A DNA stretch of 64,000 nt from Saxidomus purpurata (GCA_022818135.1 JAFMSR010000009.1:12292948-12356947); one strand, 5' to 3'. Positions 33,568 to 46,010 are shown, counted from the stretch's first letter. The notes: generated by a model from the letters alone, not told the origin. A program made the numbers and translations.

Positions 33568-35187
33568 GTTGGTACATTTTTGTATTTTGTCCTTTTTAAA
33601 GAAGAAATTTGGTGGAAAAGTAGGCTGGCTATTTTTAGACACAGACCGCCGCCTGCGCATCTAACCCCGCCTCGTTACATGCTTCGTTGTAAAATCTTGA
33701 CACTCATGGCACTTTATTCGTATTCCAGGATGTACAGCAAAGTCCGCTGGCATTATTAGCACAGACCTGCAGTAAAATTGGAAATGAAGATGGCAGCGGT
33801 CAACAAAATGTGCAAGGTGTTCGAGTCCAGGTCGCTGGTCAAGCAGGTGAAGTTATCGCCCCTGGATGGGTGCAGCTGCCCGCAGTCGTAGATCCTACAA
33901 AATCGAATCAGATGCAGGGTGCTATTTCACTTGCTGGTGGACAGGTAAAACATAATTTTAGTGTCTCGTTCACATACTTTTTTCAGACGCTATTAACAAA
34001 GATGTTCGCGAGTAACTGAAAGTCATTGAGGTGGGACGAGGGGGAGGGGTCGTTCATTAACGTGTGGTAAGTGGTCGTTTCCCAGTGGTTTTTGAATAAA
34101 TAAAAGTATATGCATGCTTGATATGTAGCAATTTTGTGAAGTCAAATAAGCACATGTAATTTTTTTTTGTTGGCACAAGCAGCACTGGGAATGTTAGTAA
34201 AGTAGATTTCTTGTTTTTTAAAAACTTTGCTATTCTCTATTGAAAGATATTTTAAGTGCAAAATGCAGTGTCCAAGAACCATAACTCTATATTGCCTTAT
34301 TTTTAGCTTAGCCTGGGTTCCCCACGGTGAATGTCAAAAAAAAGAAACAGGCTGAGGTATAGTTCTGGCTTCCAAAACTCTAAATGCCGCTATTTTAATA
34401 TTTTGTTTTTCGTCAGCTGCGGTTATGTCAGATATAAACCGGGGAAGCAGTTAGCTGAGGTATAAGAATTGAATGTCTGTCCAACATTTTCTTAACGACA
34501 TCTCTACTTTATTGATAAAACTTAGTAGAGATATACCTTGCATGAAGCTCTACTGTACCAAAGGTGTTCATGTAACTGCATGTGAAAAATACTTTGCCCC
34601 GAGCTGGATTCAAACTTGGGTCCCCTAGTACCCTAAGCAGACACTCTACCACGTCGCCTTAAAAGCTAGCTCAGTGGCAAGGAAGTACAAGTGCCGTATT
34701 AGACCTCTACTACATACAGCCCCTCCTTAACAGAATTTGTCACTTATTCTTGGGAGTATGAATGTCTGTTGGACGTTCTAAGGGTGCTTAAACTTCTAAA
34801 CACGTGGATTATTCATGTTTGGCACCAAATGTAACTGTGAAAAATACTTTGCCCTGAGCTGGATGCGAACTCGGGTCCTCTGGTACCCTAAGCGGACCTC
34901 TACCATGTCTCCAAAAGCTAGCTCAGTGGCAAGGAAGTACAAGTGCTGTATTATTCCTCTACTACATTCAGAGAATTCCATTTTTTTCCTTTTCACTTCC
35001 TTTACAACTTTTGTTGTTTTGTTTTATTCAGATCTTGCAGCAAGCACAAGGTGGACTGCAAATTGTTGCTCAGCAAGGGCCAAATGGTACAATCACATAT
35101 AATGCAGTACCACAGTTTCAAACTGTCACATTGGATGGACAGGCTAGCCAGGAGGCAACAAATGCCCAAGCACAAGCCAGTCTAGCC

Positions 35188-35222
<35 letters not shown>

Positions 35223-38200
35223 GGCATTTCAGACTATTCCCATAATGACACCAACTGGTCAGATAATCAGGGCTCAGGTTCCTACTGCATCGGCAGTGCC
35301 CGCTAATATGGCATTTGCTAATATGGGAGGTGGGGGCATGGTCAGTTTTGGAGGGAATGTCTTAAATTTAGGTAACCTAGGCAATGTACAGACGCTAGGT
35401 GCAGTGAGACCAGGAGGGATGATTCAGCCGATTCAGATACAGTCAAACCCCATTCAGCAGATACAGCAGTTTCCTAACTTTGTACAAGTCCCCGTTTCAG
35501 CAAACGGACAGACGGCATTCATGCCAGTGCAGATGCAGCCATTCCAGCAGATCCAGGACTTGAGTCAAGCTACTGCTAATGCAGTGTCATCACAGACCGT
35601 GACGTCTGGCAGCATACAGCAGGGTTCACAGGTGGTAGAGGTCATAAGCCAAAATACCGCTTCAAAAGCACAGACTATAAAAAAGAGTGAGACTAAACCG
35701 TCTGTAGCCACTGTTTCTTCTCCGTCTGCAACATCAGCATCAGTTATGTCAATGACACAGTTGCAGAATATGTCAATGCAGGGACAGACAATTGCTGCAG
35801 CAGCAGCTGCTGCAAATATCATCCCACAGATGCAACTTATTCCCGTTGGTAACGGCAACTACATGCAAGCTGCCGTGTTCCCATCTCAGGCGAACATGAA
35901 TAATGGACAGAACATCATTACAGTTGCATCAATGCCACAGAATACTGGTACAGTAACAACAACTACAAATGCAACACCAACAATATCTTCACCTCAGCAA
36001 ACAAACCTTTCTAATATCATTACTCCACAAATGTTACAAGGAATTTCTGGTCAAAACTTTGGCAACATTCAGATTGCAAACCAGGGACAAATTGTAGCTG
36101 CACAAAATCAAATACTTAATCTAGGTAATGTTAAAAATGGACAGTTCCCCTTACAAGTTCAAAATGTTCAAGGAATTCAGCAAATCCAGAACCTACAAGG
36201 TTTTCAAAACCTACAAGGTATTCAGATGATCAATGGGCAGCCAATTCAAGGGCAGATAATCGGAGCACCACTGTCTGGCATCCAAGGTCTAGGTGCCCTG
36301 GCATTAAATGCACAGGGAAATTTTACAGCTATTGGACCAGTTGGCACCCAGGGAAGTCCCCAGCAGTTGACATCAATAAATGTGGTTGGTCAGTCAGGCC
36401 TACAGGGTGTTCAACAGATACAAAATCTTGCTGGTACACAAATAATAACAGGTAAACAATTATTGTCAAGTCTTACAGTGTGATAATCTGTATACATACA
36501 GTATAAAGTTAACAAAACTTTATTTTTTTTATTAGCTCACCTGGCACAAAGTGCCAGAGTGAACTATTAGGATCGCTCACCATCCGGGGTCCGTCATACA
36601 TCATCCGTCCGTCTACCATTTCCTCCAAACGACATCTTCTCTGAAACCACTGGGCCAATGTTGATGAAACTTTGCAGGGATGTTCCTTGCATGAAGCTCT
36701 ATCAAAGTTGTTTAAAGAATTCCATTCCATGCAGAACTCTGGTGGCTATGGCAACAAATAGAAAAAACTTTAAAAATCTTCTTCTCTGAAACCACAAGGC
36801 CTAGAGCTTAGATATTTAGCATGTAGTATTATCTAGTGGACCTCTACCAAGATTGTTCAAATTATGACCCCCAGTAAAGGAAAAACTTTCAAGATTGTTC
36901 AGTTATGACCCCCGGGTCAAAATTGACCCCGCTTGAGAGGGTAACTTGGTTTTACACAAAGGCATATAGGAAAAACTTTTAAAATCTTCTTCTCTGAAAC
37001 CACAAGGCCTAGAGCTTAGATATTTGGCATGTAGCATTGGCTAGTGGACCTTTACCAAGAGTGTTCAAATTATGACCCCGGGTCAAAATTGACCCTGCCT
37101 GGGGGTCACTTGATTTTACATAGGCTATATAGGAAAATCTTTACAATACTTGTTCTCTGAAACCCCAAGGCCTGGAGAAATTAGATATTTGACATGTATA
37201 AATGCCTAGTGGAGCTCTACCTAGTGGACCCCTGGGTCAAAATTAACCCTTCCCGGGAGGGGGGGTCACTTGATTTTACATAGGCTTATATATATAGGGA
37301 AAACTTAGAGAATTCACAAGGCCGGTAAGTAGAGCTTAGATATTTGGAATGTTACTTAGCATTGAGTAGTGGACCTCTGCGAATTATGTTAAAATCATGA
37401 CCCCTTGTATTATAGCCAATGGTAGTCAAGTGAGCGATATAGGGCCATCTTGGCCCTCTTGTTTGTAGGGTAAACACATTTTTTGGTGTTATAACATCTG
37501 CAGAATCCTGAGGGATGGTTGGTGCCCGAGCCTGTTAGGGTGAGGGCACCAACATAGCCCAAGGGTTTCTGCAGGTGTTAAAACACAAAAAAAACGTGCA
37601 TTAACACTATTCTAGCATAAAAATCATAAAAATAAGAATGAAACGCTCTTACTGGTATGACATTCAACAATGGGCAGGGCAACGTCTGTGTTGTTTACGT
37701 CATATTTATAACATCACTAGCAGTTTTTAAGCCCGGCACTGTTGATGCCGTGCTTGATGAAAGACTTCGAAGACATGTCCATTGTTTAATAAATGAAAAC
37801 AAGTTATAACAGCACGTGAATTTCCCCATTAACACACGTTTTTCCTCCTGTTAAAACACCAGCAATATGGGCAAAAACAGCACATTTTATGTTAGAATAT
37901 TTGTTCTATTTAGTTTTTATTGTATTAATCCGTATTTAGATTAGATGAAATGAACAGTCTTTATGTAATAGCCAGTCAGTGTGTGTTTGAGTTAGACAAA
38001 TCACTGTTATTCTATTTACTGATTTTCCTGGAACTTTAAACTAAGGTTCAAGTTTTCACTGTATTGATTATTTAATGTCAGTAAGAGTTTCCTAACATTG
38101 AAATCCTCTTCAGCCCAAGGTCAGCAGATTCCCATTCAGCAGGACCCCACTGACCCATCCAAGTGGCAAGTAGTTTCGACTTCACAGACGGTCACACCTC

Positions 38201-41200
38201 TCAACATTCCCAATCTCACATCCCCATCATCTCAAGGGTCCATAGATACGCCAGCATCGGGTAAACGTCTGAGACGAGTTGCTTGTACATGTCCCAATTG
38301 TCAGAATAATGAAAACAAGTAAGTGCTCAATGTAATGCATTTAGACATGTATATAGGAATCAATTATTTATTAATTGTTAAAGTCCGAATGTTATGTTTT
38401 TAACCTCTTGTAACTTATTGTGACATAATGGTAACTTTAAGGTACATCCATGTTGCACTTAAGGGTTAATTTTCGTATCAAAAAATAAAACATGATGTGT
38501 AAAAACTAACATGTTATGGATTTAAGTCATCATTCAGTTAATTATTAATTTATATATCTCAAAAGACAGTGCATTGTTTCCTTAGACTAGGAGGTGAAGG
38601 ATAATAGATCAATGTACCATAGAAAAAGTTCTTTCTCAATTTTTAGCTCACCTGGCTACGCCAGGGTGAGCTTTTCTGATCGATGATTGTCCGTCGTCCG
38701 TCAACATTTTGATTCAAATGACATCTCCTCTGAAACCTCTGGGCCAATGTTGATAAAACTATGCAGGAATGTTCCTTGCATGAAGCTCTACCAAAATTGT
38801 TCAAAGAATTCCATTCCATGCAGAACTCTGGTTGCTATGGCAACAAATAGGAAAATCTTTAAAAATCTTCTCCTCTGAAACCACAAGGCCTAGAGCTTAG
38901 ATATTTGGCTGTAGCTTGTCTAGTGGACCTCTACCAAGATTGTTCAAATTATGACCCCGGGTCAAAATTGACCCCGCGGTGGGCCCTTAGTTTTTGCATA
39001 GGCTATATAGGAAAAACTTTTAAAAATCTTCTTCTCTGAAACCACAAGGCCTAGAGCTAAGATATTTGGCATGTAGCATAGTCTAGTGGACCTCTACCAA
39101 GAGTGTTCAAAATATGACCCCGCGGGGGTGGTCACTTAGTTTTGCATAGGCTTATATAGGAAAAACTTTAAAAATCTTCTTCTCTGAAACCACAAGGCCT
39201 GGAGCTTAGATATTTAGCATGTAGCATTGGCTAGTGGACCTCTACCAAGATTGTTCTAAATATTACCCCCGGGTCGAAATTGACCCCGCACTGGGGGTCA
39301 CTTAGTTTAACATAGGCTTATATAGGAAAAAGTTTAAAAATCTTTTTCTCTGAAACCACAAGGCCTAGAGCTTAGATATTTGGCTGTGCATTGCCTAGTA
39401 GACCTCTTCAAAGTTTGTTCAAATTATGCCCCTGGGGTCAAAATTGACCTTGCCCGTGGGGGGTCACTTGTTTTACAAAGGCGTATATGGAAAACCTATT
39501 TGGTATATAACTTATCTAGTGATCTTCCACTAGGCAAGTGGACTTGTACCAAGGTGGCGATATAGGGCCATCTTGGCCCTCTTGTTTTATCTAGTTTTGT
39601 ATTACCTTTCTAAAGAGTTTTAGTTCGGCCAATATATTTCTGTTTAATGAAGAGTTCCAGCAAGATTCAATTGTTTTTCTCTCACCATTATTTGAGAGCA
39701 GGTGTGTTCAAGATCATTTTCATAATACATATTTTAAAAACCTTGAAAAGTTAACAGAATTACTTGTTTGACTAAAATCTGCAATGAAATAAAAAAATTC
39801 CTTATACATTTATCAGGTATTAAATGTAACAGATAACAGCTAATTAAATAATTTGCTTTTTTCCAGAGATTGTAAAAAAAAGGTTCACATCTGTCACCAT
39901 GAAGGCTGTGGAAAAGTCTACGGAAAAACATCTCACTTGCGGGCACATCTGAGGTATTGGTTTGCTGATGATTATATAAACTATTAAAGCATTTAATTAG
40001 GACATTTCTTCAAGTACCGGTACACTGAATTGGCGTTTTGAACTTGAGACCTCAGGTTAGGATTCATTCACTGTGGCCAAACACTATGGAGCTTTCACTG
40101 CCTGGACCAGTAATACAGGAGCCAGCATGGCACAGTGGGAGGGTGTTCATCATGGGATCAGTGGGTCCCAGGTTCGATCCCTGCCAATGCCATGGTGATA
40201 GTGTCTTAAGGCAAGACACTAGTCACTCCACTCTGCCCCTTTCTCTTTGAGGTTGATTCCATCTGGAATAAGTCTTAGGAGCGATTAAGTCTAAGGTGTA
40301 AAATCTTGTTTAGCAACTGAAAATAAATAAACTGGTGTAACAAACCTGTTAATCTTAGGCTTGTGTTTAAAGCTTTTCCTTCTCTTGATTACAGATGGCA
40401 CTCCGGTGAAAGACCATTCGTATGTAACTGGTTGTTTTGTGGGAAACGTTTCACTCGGTCAGACGAACTGCAGAGACATAAACGAACTCATACAGGTATG
40501 AAGTATGCATAGAACTTGATGATAGAAGAAGTTCTAGTTTTGACTATCGGGGCACATTTCTAACATAGGTTTAATAATACCGTGAACATTGTGAAATTTA
40601 GTACATATTTACCTATTTCTGTAATAATTAAAGAAATTAAGTATAGGTTAGTGTTCATTTTGATGTATTTACGAAAATAAATTGGTCTGGCGCAGCGCGA
40701 CCAATTTATTGTAGTAAATGCATCAGAATGAACATTAACCTACTTATTGTTTGAAACTATTTTTTGTAAATCAGTATTGCCCCATTTACTGACTCGGTAA
40801 ATAAATATTGATTTACCCAAGTTAAAGTGCAGCGAATACTGCGTTGCGATTGGACAAAAAATAATTTCAGACACTAAGGTACAGTAATGCAATATCAAAT
40901 CTCCCTTTATATTTAAACCAGACAAGCAGAACAGAATGATCAATTTCATGGTTAAAATTTAAAAGTTTTCCCTGACAAAAATAATTCAGTATTGATCTTC
41001 ACAAAAAATGTTTCATTTGGTCAGTCAAAACTTTGCCTGACCGAACAACAGAAAGGCAACAAAGTGCCTGACATTCGGTCAAACTGCAGCACAATTTGCA
41101 AGACTGGCTAAAACTTTTGCCTGTCTGGCAGACATACACTTTTGGGAAGACTGGTATTAAAATGTCTTGATACCAAAGGTTGGTCTTTTTACAGGAGCTA

Positions 41201-41539
41201 TACTGTATACTGTTTATCAAAATTGCTGTTTGAAATAATGTTATTTTCTGTCCTATCAGTGTCTTTATATATTTTACAGGTGAGAAGAAATTTACTTGCG
41301 AAGAATGTGGGAAGAAATTTATGAGATCTGATCATTTGTCAAAACATAAGCGCACACATGTCAAAAAAATGGTTGTTGACACCAACGGACAAATAATAAG
41401 CACAGGAGAGGAGGAAGTATCAAAGTTTACAGTCGAAGAAGACGCAGATATGGTTCATATTAGTATTGAAGGAATGCCGTCCACTGATCTTGAATTCGCT
41501 GGGGATGAAAATGAAGATGATGATGAGGATGAATCATAG
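33544..41539 (+). CDS. SP1/3/4: Sp1/Sp3/Sp4-type zinc-finger transcription factor, 7 coding exons, 770 aa
   Basis: Nuclear activator that binds GC boxes. Exons 33544-33567, 33729-33944, 35032-36451, 38114-38318, 39867-39953, 40395-40495 and 41280-41539 join in phase (2313 nt with stop). Sp box [13 protein letters not shown] is at residues 13-25. A Gln/Asn-rich activation region (about 81-553) includes Q133-Q144 and an Ala run. The Btd box with CTCPNC is at 607-616. Three C2H2 fingers follow: C631/C636/H649/H653, C661/C666/H679/H683 and C691/C694/H707/H711. Recognition stretches KTSHLRA, RSDELQR and RSDHLSK match those of Sp1 to Sp4, which fix GC-box specificity. The tail is acidic and ends in an Asp/Glu run. 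The long Gln-rich exon places it in the Sp1/3/4 group rather than Sp5-9. The start is the first ATG in phase with the Sp-box exon; an untranslated first exon or another N-terminus is possible. Confidence 0.95.
33729..33944 (+). CDS. SP1/3/4: Sp gene exon 2 (Sp box)
   Basis: Acceptor TATTCCAG, donor ACAG|GTAAAA, 72 codons in phase 0. Encodes the Sp box and the conserved PGWVQLP segment that follows it. Confidence 0.93.
34575..34735 (-). repeat. tRNA-derived SINE, Sp intron 2, copy 1
   Basis: On the minus strand the B-box-like AAGTTTGAATCCAGCTC precedes a body that ends near the GAAAAATACTTTGCCCC text. The same ~145-bp unit recurs at 34832 in the same orientation. Confidence 0.7.
34832..34977 (-). 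repeat. tRNA-derived SINE, Sp intron 2, copy 2
   Basis: Tandem second copy, about 85-90% alike by eye. It ends only about 55 bp before the exon 3 acceptor, so it borders that exon's polypyrimidine tract. Confidence 0.7.
35032..36451 (+). CDS. SP1/3/4: Sp gene exon 3 (Gln-rich activation region)
   Basis: Acceptor GTTTTATTCAG, donor AACAG|GTAAAC, 1420 nt ending in phase 1. Encodes long Gln/Asn/Gly-rich sequence, with repeated IQxIQN and LGN-type motifs and a 12-Gln run at 35188-35223 built from mixed CAA and CAG codons. Confidence 0.95.
36534..37461 (+). mobile_element. Helentron-like tandem-core element in Sp intron 3
   Basis: Starts AGCTCACCTGGCACAAAG with a hairpin to its inverse TGCCAGAGTGAGCT. 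Ends GTGAGCGATATAGGGCCATCTTGGCCCTCTTG with a GGGCCATCTTGGCCC hairpin. It is bordered by T runs, as expected of T-T insertion. The core is about four ~190-bp units (GACCTCTACCAAGATTGTTC, TGACCCCGGGTCAAAATTGACC, AAACCACAAGGCCTAGAGC). No reading frame of note; non-autonomous. Confidence 0.8.
38114..38318 (+). CDS. SP1/3/4: Sp gene exon 4 (Btd box)
   Basis: Acceptor CCTCTTCAG, donor ACAA|GTAAGT, phase 1 to phase 2. Encodes the segment up to the [11 protein letters not shown]td box, which in Sp proteins lies just before the fingers. Confidence 0.95.
38645..39584 (+). mobile_element. Helentron-like tandem-core element in Sp intron 4
   Basis: Starts AGCTCACCTGGCTACGCCAG and folds to GGGTGAGCT. Ends GGCGATATAGGGCCATCTTGGCCCTCTTG. 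It has four to five ~180-190-bp core units of the same type as the intron 3 copy, and T runs on both sides. Confidence 0.8.
39867..39953 (+). CDS. SP1/3/4: Sp gene exon 5 (zinc finger 1)
   Basis: Acceptor TTTTTTCCAG, donor TGAG|GTATTG, 87 nt. Encodes [20 protein letters not shown] and the first helix [10 protein letters not shown]. Confidence 0.96.
40121..40335 (+). repeat. Full-length tRNA-derived SINE, Sp intron 5
   Basis: Head with A-box-like CATGGCACAGTGGGAGGG and B-box GGTTCGATCCCTGCC. Body with GTGTCTTAAGGCAAGACAC. Tail with GGTTGATTCCATCTGGAATAAGTC, ending in AATAAATAAA. The tail recurs at 45640-45730 and inverted at 51290-51375. Confidence 0.8.
40395..40495 (+). CDS. SP1/3/4: Sp gene exon 6 (zinc finger 2)
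   Basis: Acceptor GATTACAG, donor ACAG|GTATGA, 101 nt. Encodes [31 protein letters not shown] and the linker. Confidence 0.96.
41280..41539 (+). CDS. SP1/3/4: Sp gene exon 7 (zinc finger 3, acidic tail, stop)
   Basis: Acceptor TATTTTACAG; the split Gly codon completes the TGEKKF linker. Encodes the third finger with RSDHLSK, then a tail ending in an Asp/Glu run and TAG at 41537. Confidence 0.95.
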
Positions 41540-42999
41540 GAGCCAGTTTCAAAACTTGTGATTGGTTGAATCTGTGGCTTACAATAAGAATCAGCCAATC
41601 CGAGAGTTTAAAACAAACTTTAATAGTTTAAGAGAGCCATGACATAGATGAGCAGGAGAAATTATAGTGCAATAAAAGATATCTGTCTGATTTCTGCTAG
41701 TATTATATTTAAACATTATTTGAAAAGTGTGAGAAGATAGGACTTTTTTTAAATAAAGTGTTAAATTAAATTTTGCCATACAAGTGTGATTTTTACATGT
41801 AAAAAAACAATGAACCAAAATGTCAGATATTTCATGAAGTGTTGATAATATTATGATGTGAATTTTGGAGTGAAATTGTTAAAAATTAAAAAATGGTTAT
41901 TACTATATATGATTGCATTAACTTTGAAAAATGCAAGGAATCAAGAGTCAGACAAGTACGAGTTCAAAAACATTGATTTTTTCGTATAATTGTTTTCTAC
42001 ATTGATATTAAGACGCAGCTTTTTACAAGGAAAGAAACCATGTTTCCGGTGTCCCAGCCAACTTAAACTTCTAACTGCTGTCTTCAAACTTTTGGTATTT
42101 ATGAGAAAATGATTATAAAGAACAATTTTCAAGTGTTATAGAGAAAAAAAACGTTTGAAGGGCCTTAAATTTTTTGCATAGAGACCAGAAACAAATATTT
42201 TTGTTGCTAGCCTAAGTATAATAAAAAGTAAATGTGATTTTGAATTCCCTCAGGATTGATTAAAATGTAAAGTATTTAAGGGTATAGAGTAAGTTATGCT
42301 ACTCTTGATTGAAATATTTTTTGATTTATGGCTAATATTTGCCTAATATTATTTGGTTTAAGTTTTGTTGATAAGAGCTGTGTTGTATAAAATGCAATGT
42401 AAGGACTTTAAGACAAGTATGGGTCCAGGCCGTGTGATTACAGAACTTTTTACATGCTTGACTTAAGTTTGAGAAGGACATTTTGAAAGCATTAATAAAT
42501 GTTTTAATAAATTTCTGACCACAAGTCTATGTCCAAGCCCAAAACTGAGTTGAACATGACAAAAGTTACACAGTAAACTCCGTAGATAAATATAAATCCT
42601 TAGGACCATTTAAATTTGTTTCTTATATGCAGAGAATATTAAATACATATAATAGCATTTTCATATTTAATAAAGAAAGAAACAAAAAATATCAAGCCCA
42701 GAAAATTTGTTCCTTGAATCTGTAATTTAGTTATGTATGGTGGCCATGCATAAGGAGTTTACTGTAGTGTATAATCATAGGGCCAGACAAGTCTGTGCAA
42801 TACCTGATAATTGTCTTGCCATTTACTTTTTTCAGAAAATGTTTAAGCCCTCTTAAAATACCTTAAGTGTTTTAAGGTTCATATCTTGTTTTTATTGTAG
42901 GGAAGATGGTTAACCTGTACAAATTTTGGATTTCTCTTTTCAAACTCTGAGCAAATAAAAACAAAATAAATGATGTTGTCTCTGATTGCAACATAAATC
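41540..42999 (+). other. 3' UTR / flank of the Sp gene
   Basis: AT-rich, no coding signal. AATAAA occurs at 41752-41757 and again near 42212 and in later clusters, so the real cleavage site cannot be chosen from sequence alone. Confidence 0.5.
41752..41757 (+). terminator. Candidate polyadenylation signal AATAAA
   Basis: First AATAAA after the Sp stop codon, 213 bp downstream. Other AATAAA copies further on could be used instead or as well. Confidence 0.4.
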
Positions 43000-43073
43000 G
43001 AGGGTTGATCGTGAAACTATTGTATCTGCTTCTATTTTTATATGCAGATACAATAGTTTCATGATCAACCCTC
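43000..43073. repeat. Pre-miRNA-like hairpin, 30-bp arms and 14-nt loop
   Basis: 43000-43029 pairs with 43044-43073 over 30 positions with a single mismatch (a G-U wobble when read on one strand). It lies 1.46 kb after the Sp stop codon. Size fits a microRNA precursor, but such near-perfect pairing is also typical of a miniature inverted-repeat element. Confidence 0.55.
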
Positions 43074-43802
43074 AAAATATGTTCATACTTTATGAACATA
43101 ATACATTAGGTATAAATCTTGGATAATTTCTGTGCATAATATTTAAACGCTAGTCTATCGTAACCTTAATGCCTTTATTTCACTAATAAACAGCTCTGAT
43201 TATAGATTTTTAAACAGAATTGGGGCTAACAGTTTATTTTCACTAATTTTAATGCCGAACTTGTTTTTGTATTTTGCAGTTTTATCTAAATATTGACTTA
43301 CACTTTGAAGTTGCAATTTATTTATTAAACATGTGATGTTTATATTGGGCATAGCCTATAAGTTGAGATAGACTATAAATTGACCAATGTGTAGGTGAAT
43401 CAGTTCTTATAAGGTACATAACTTTGTATACCTGCGAGTTTCATTTCTTTTATAAGAGATTAACTATAGTTAAAACAGAACTAAAACACCACCACAAGTG
43501 AGTTATTTTCTTACACACATTAGTATTGCATTATACACAGAACCAGGGTATAGTGAAGCATGAAAGAAGAGGTTATAAATGTGAAAATGCAAATTTGGAA
43601 CTAGGGCTGAATAGAAGAGCATAGTTAAATAGATTATTGTGTCAAACAGCAGGTTACTACAGATACAGTTAAAGTCTTAAAAAACCCCAGAGGTATCCCA
43701 TTTTCATAAAAAAGGGGAAATAAGTTACCGTACATATTTGCTTAAAAAAGATGGATAAATGGATGGTTATAAGCCATCCTGTATTGTACAGAAATTACAA
43801 TT

Positions 43803-43995
43803 ATAAGAGAGCGGTGGGTAGAGGTTTAGATGTCTGCTGCTCATCCCAGAGGTTGCAGGTTCGAGCCCCACCAAGGTCACGACCGTACCTCCTCATATGA
43901 CACCAGTACTGGTTTTTCCAGGAAGCAGACTCGAGAGTGACTTGATAAGCTCAAAGCTTTCTTCACAGTCGAGCTGAAATAAATTAGTATAAACT
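43803..43995 (+). repeat. tRNA-derived SINE (GTTCGAGCCCC type)
   Basis: A-box-like GCGGTGGGTAGAGGTTTAG, B-box GCAGGTTCGAGCCCCACC. The body contains GACACCAGTACTGG and GGAAGCAGACTCGAGAGTGAC. The tail ends AATAAATTAGTA. An inverted copy lies at 55930-56105. Confidence 0.75.
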
Positions 43996-44167
43996 AATTA
44001 TTAGAGATAGTGCTTTATTTAGAACTTTTATGGTAGTTTGGGTTAATGTTCAGGACAGAAGATGAAAACTTGAGAGCTGCAAAAATAAAGATGCTGCTCT
44101 TTATGTCTGCATTATTATGCACTTTGGTAGGATGTAGAATAATAGTTTCTGTCATGAGCATGAGGTT

Positions 44168-44269
44168 CAGATCGAAATATCCATCACCGAGGGTAACTGT
44201 TTTGGTGGGAACGAGGCTCTGCCGAGTTCTCGTAAAACAGTTATCCGAGGTGAAGGATATTTCCATCTG
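44168..44269. repeat. 102-bp inverted repeat with ~36-bp arms
   Basis: CAGATCGAAATATCCATCACC... pairs with ...GGTGAAGGATATTTCCATCTG at the other end. Inner GGGTAACTGTTTT pairs with AAAACAGTTATCC. Short frames on both strands across it are artefacts of the symmetry. Confidence 0.7.
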
Positions 44270-45479
44270 AGCCAAGTGTCCCATGATGGAAACTTTTTCT
44301 TGCACACCGTCTTGCACTTTAAAGTAGATTTCTATACGCAAACTTATCAAAATGATGAATTATCATGAAAAACAAACTATTTTCCGACGTTGTGTTTGGG
44401 AAATTGACGTCGCAATGTTAATAACCTTGCGTTATAAGTAATTCACGAAAGTCGTCTGGCATAGGAGGGGTGCCAGACCGGTTTTTCCGCATGGGCAAAA
44501 TCACCGGAAATGCCGATCCGATATGCAAGAAATGCATGTCTGTTTCAAAAAGAGGATATTTTATCATAGTTCTGTTCTCCTTTCTTTCACTTAATTGTGG
44601 AACCAAGATAGAATAAGTGATAAAAATTCCGTTGTGTTGGAGGGTTATGAATTTATGTTATATAAAGTAATGACTCATTCTGTTTATTTTCAACCCTAAC
44701 TTGAGTTAGTAGTTAAGTAGCTATAGAAATGTAGTTAATAAATATTCAAGAAATGCTTGTTTAATGTCACTTGTACCAATAGTGGCTTAGTTGGTGCAGT
44801 AGGTCGATATTTGTTGCAACAATTCCTATGTGAACATTGACATAAATATGAGGGGGTCTTGATGTATAGACCAGTATTTATTTGATAACCATTTACTGAT
44901 CTGTTTAATGTTGCATGTGGTTGTATATAGCCTAAATAGGTTGTCTTTGACTAAGTATAATATTATTGACATAAGTATTTCAATTTTTTAACATTTAAAA
45001 AAGAAGGCTGTAAATGGAGGAAAAAAATGAAAGGGTATTTGTACTGATTGTATAGATGGAGTCATATCTGTTCCATCATTTAACTGCAAGAAATATTGCA
45101 GGACTGTGCACTTGATGTCTTGAAATTTGTTTCTTCAACCCCATTTTTGTTTTAGAATTGGCGTTCTAATGGTTGCAGTTGGTTTTAAATACATGTACTA
45201 ATGTTATTACATCAAGGGAGAGAACTCATAATGACTTGACCTCTCTTTTTTACCTTGATTATTGAGTGCATCAATAGCAGAGACATAGAAAAGGTGTATG
45301 CTATGGTCTCTCTGGTCATAGCATACACTTAATGATATATAGTAATGATTTCTTGTAGTAATAATTAATGCTTGTTAAATGATTGTAAAATCTTAATCTT
45401 GTAAAACTGATCTCTTTGTTGATGAAATAAAAAGCTAATTATAAAAACCTTAAATCGTTTTTGTTTTCTAAGTTTCAAA
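44270..45479. other. Non-coding stretch, no gene seen
   Basis: Includes a small hairpin at about 45289-45328 (GTGTATGCTATG and CATAGCATACAC around an 11-nt loop) and an AATAAA at about 45425. Confidence 0.35.
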
Positions 45480-45624
45480 ATTTTGCTTATCCAGATTTTC
45501 AGATGTCTGTCCGTCCTAACGTTCTTTAACTTGACAACATGGTCGAACTTGCTAGTTACATTTCATGGTGAGTTGAATACGGATCTTGATTTGTGGTCGT
45601 TGTTGATAAATGATTTCCACCCAG

Positions 45625-45752
45625 TAGCTCTAGAACTCTCTCTCTTCGAGGTTGATTCCATCTGGAATGAGTCTCGAGAGCGATTAATCTAAGTTGTAAG
45701 AACTTGTTTCGCAATTGAGAATAAATAAATTAGTATATATATATATATATAT
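45625..45752 (+). repeat. SINE 3' end followed by a (TA) microsatellite
   Basis: TCTTCGAGGTTGATTCCATC to AATAAATAAATTAG matches the tail of the SINE at 40121; the head is missing. An (AT)n run follows at about 45733-45752. Confidence 0.7.
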
Positions 45753-46010
45753 AGAACTCTTGAATCTAGGATTGTCGAACTTGCTAACCGTTTTTGTTGA
45801 CCCGTGTTGATTAGTTCAAGGTCACAGAGTAAGTTAATTGAATCAAAGCGCTGAAGGCACTGAAAATGTTCGCTCGGAAACATAGATTATCGTAAGGATT
45901 AGTACTTAGGAGAGGAATGTTGCACACATGTTTTGCAATATGTCTGATAGTTTTAAGTGGAACATATGACCACTTGATGTAACAGCATATTGAACAATGT
46001 TACGGACCGT

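Noticed and set aside
35565..35858. 97-codon open frame on the minus strand inside Sp exon 3
   Set aside because: Antisense shadow of a Gln/Ala-rich coding exon, which rarely contains reverse-strand stops; no conserved character.
43000..43099. Minus-strand 75-codon frame (42872-43099) across the hairpin
   Set aside because: No protein character; the hairpin itself is the more likely functional or mobile unit.
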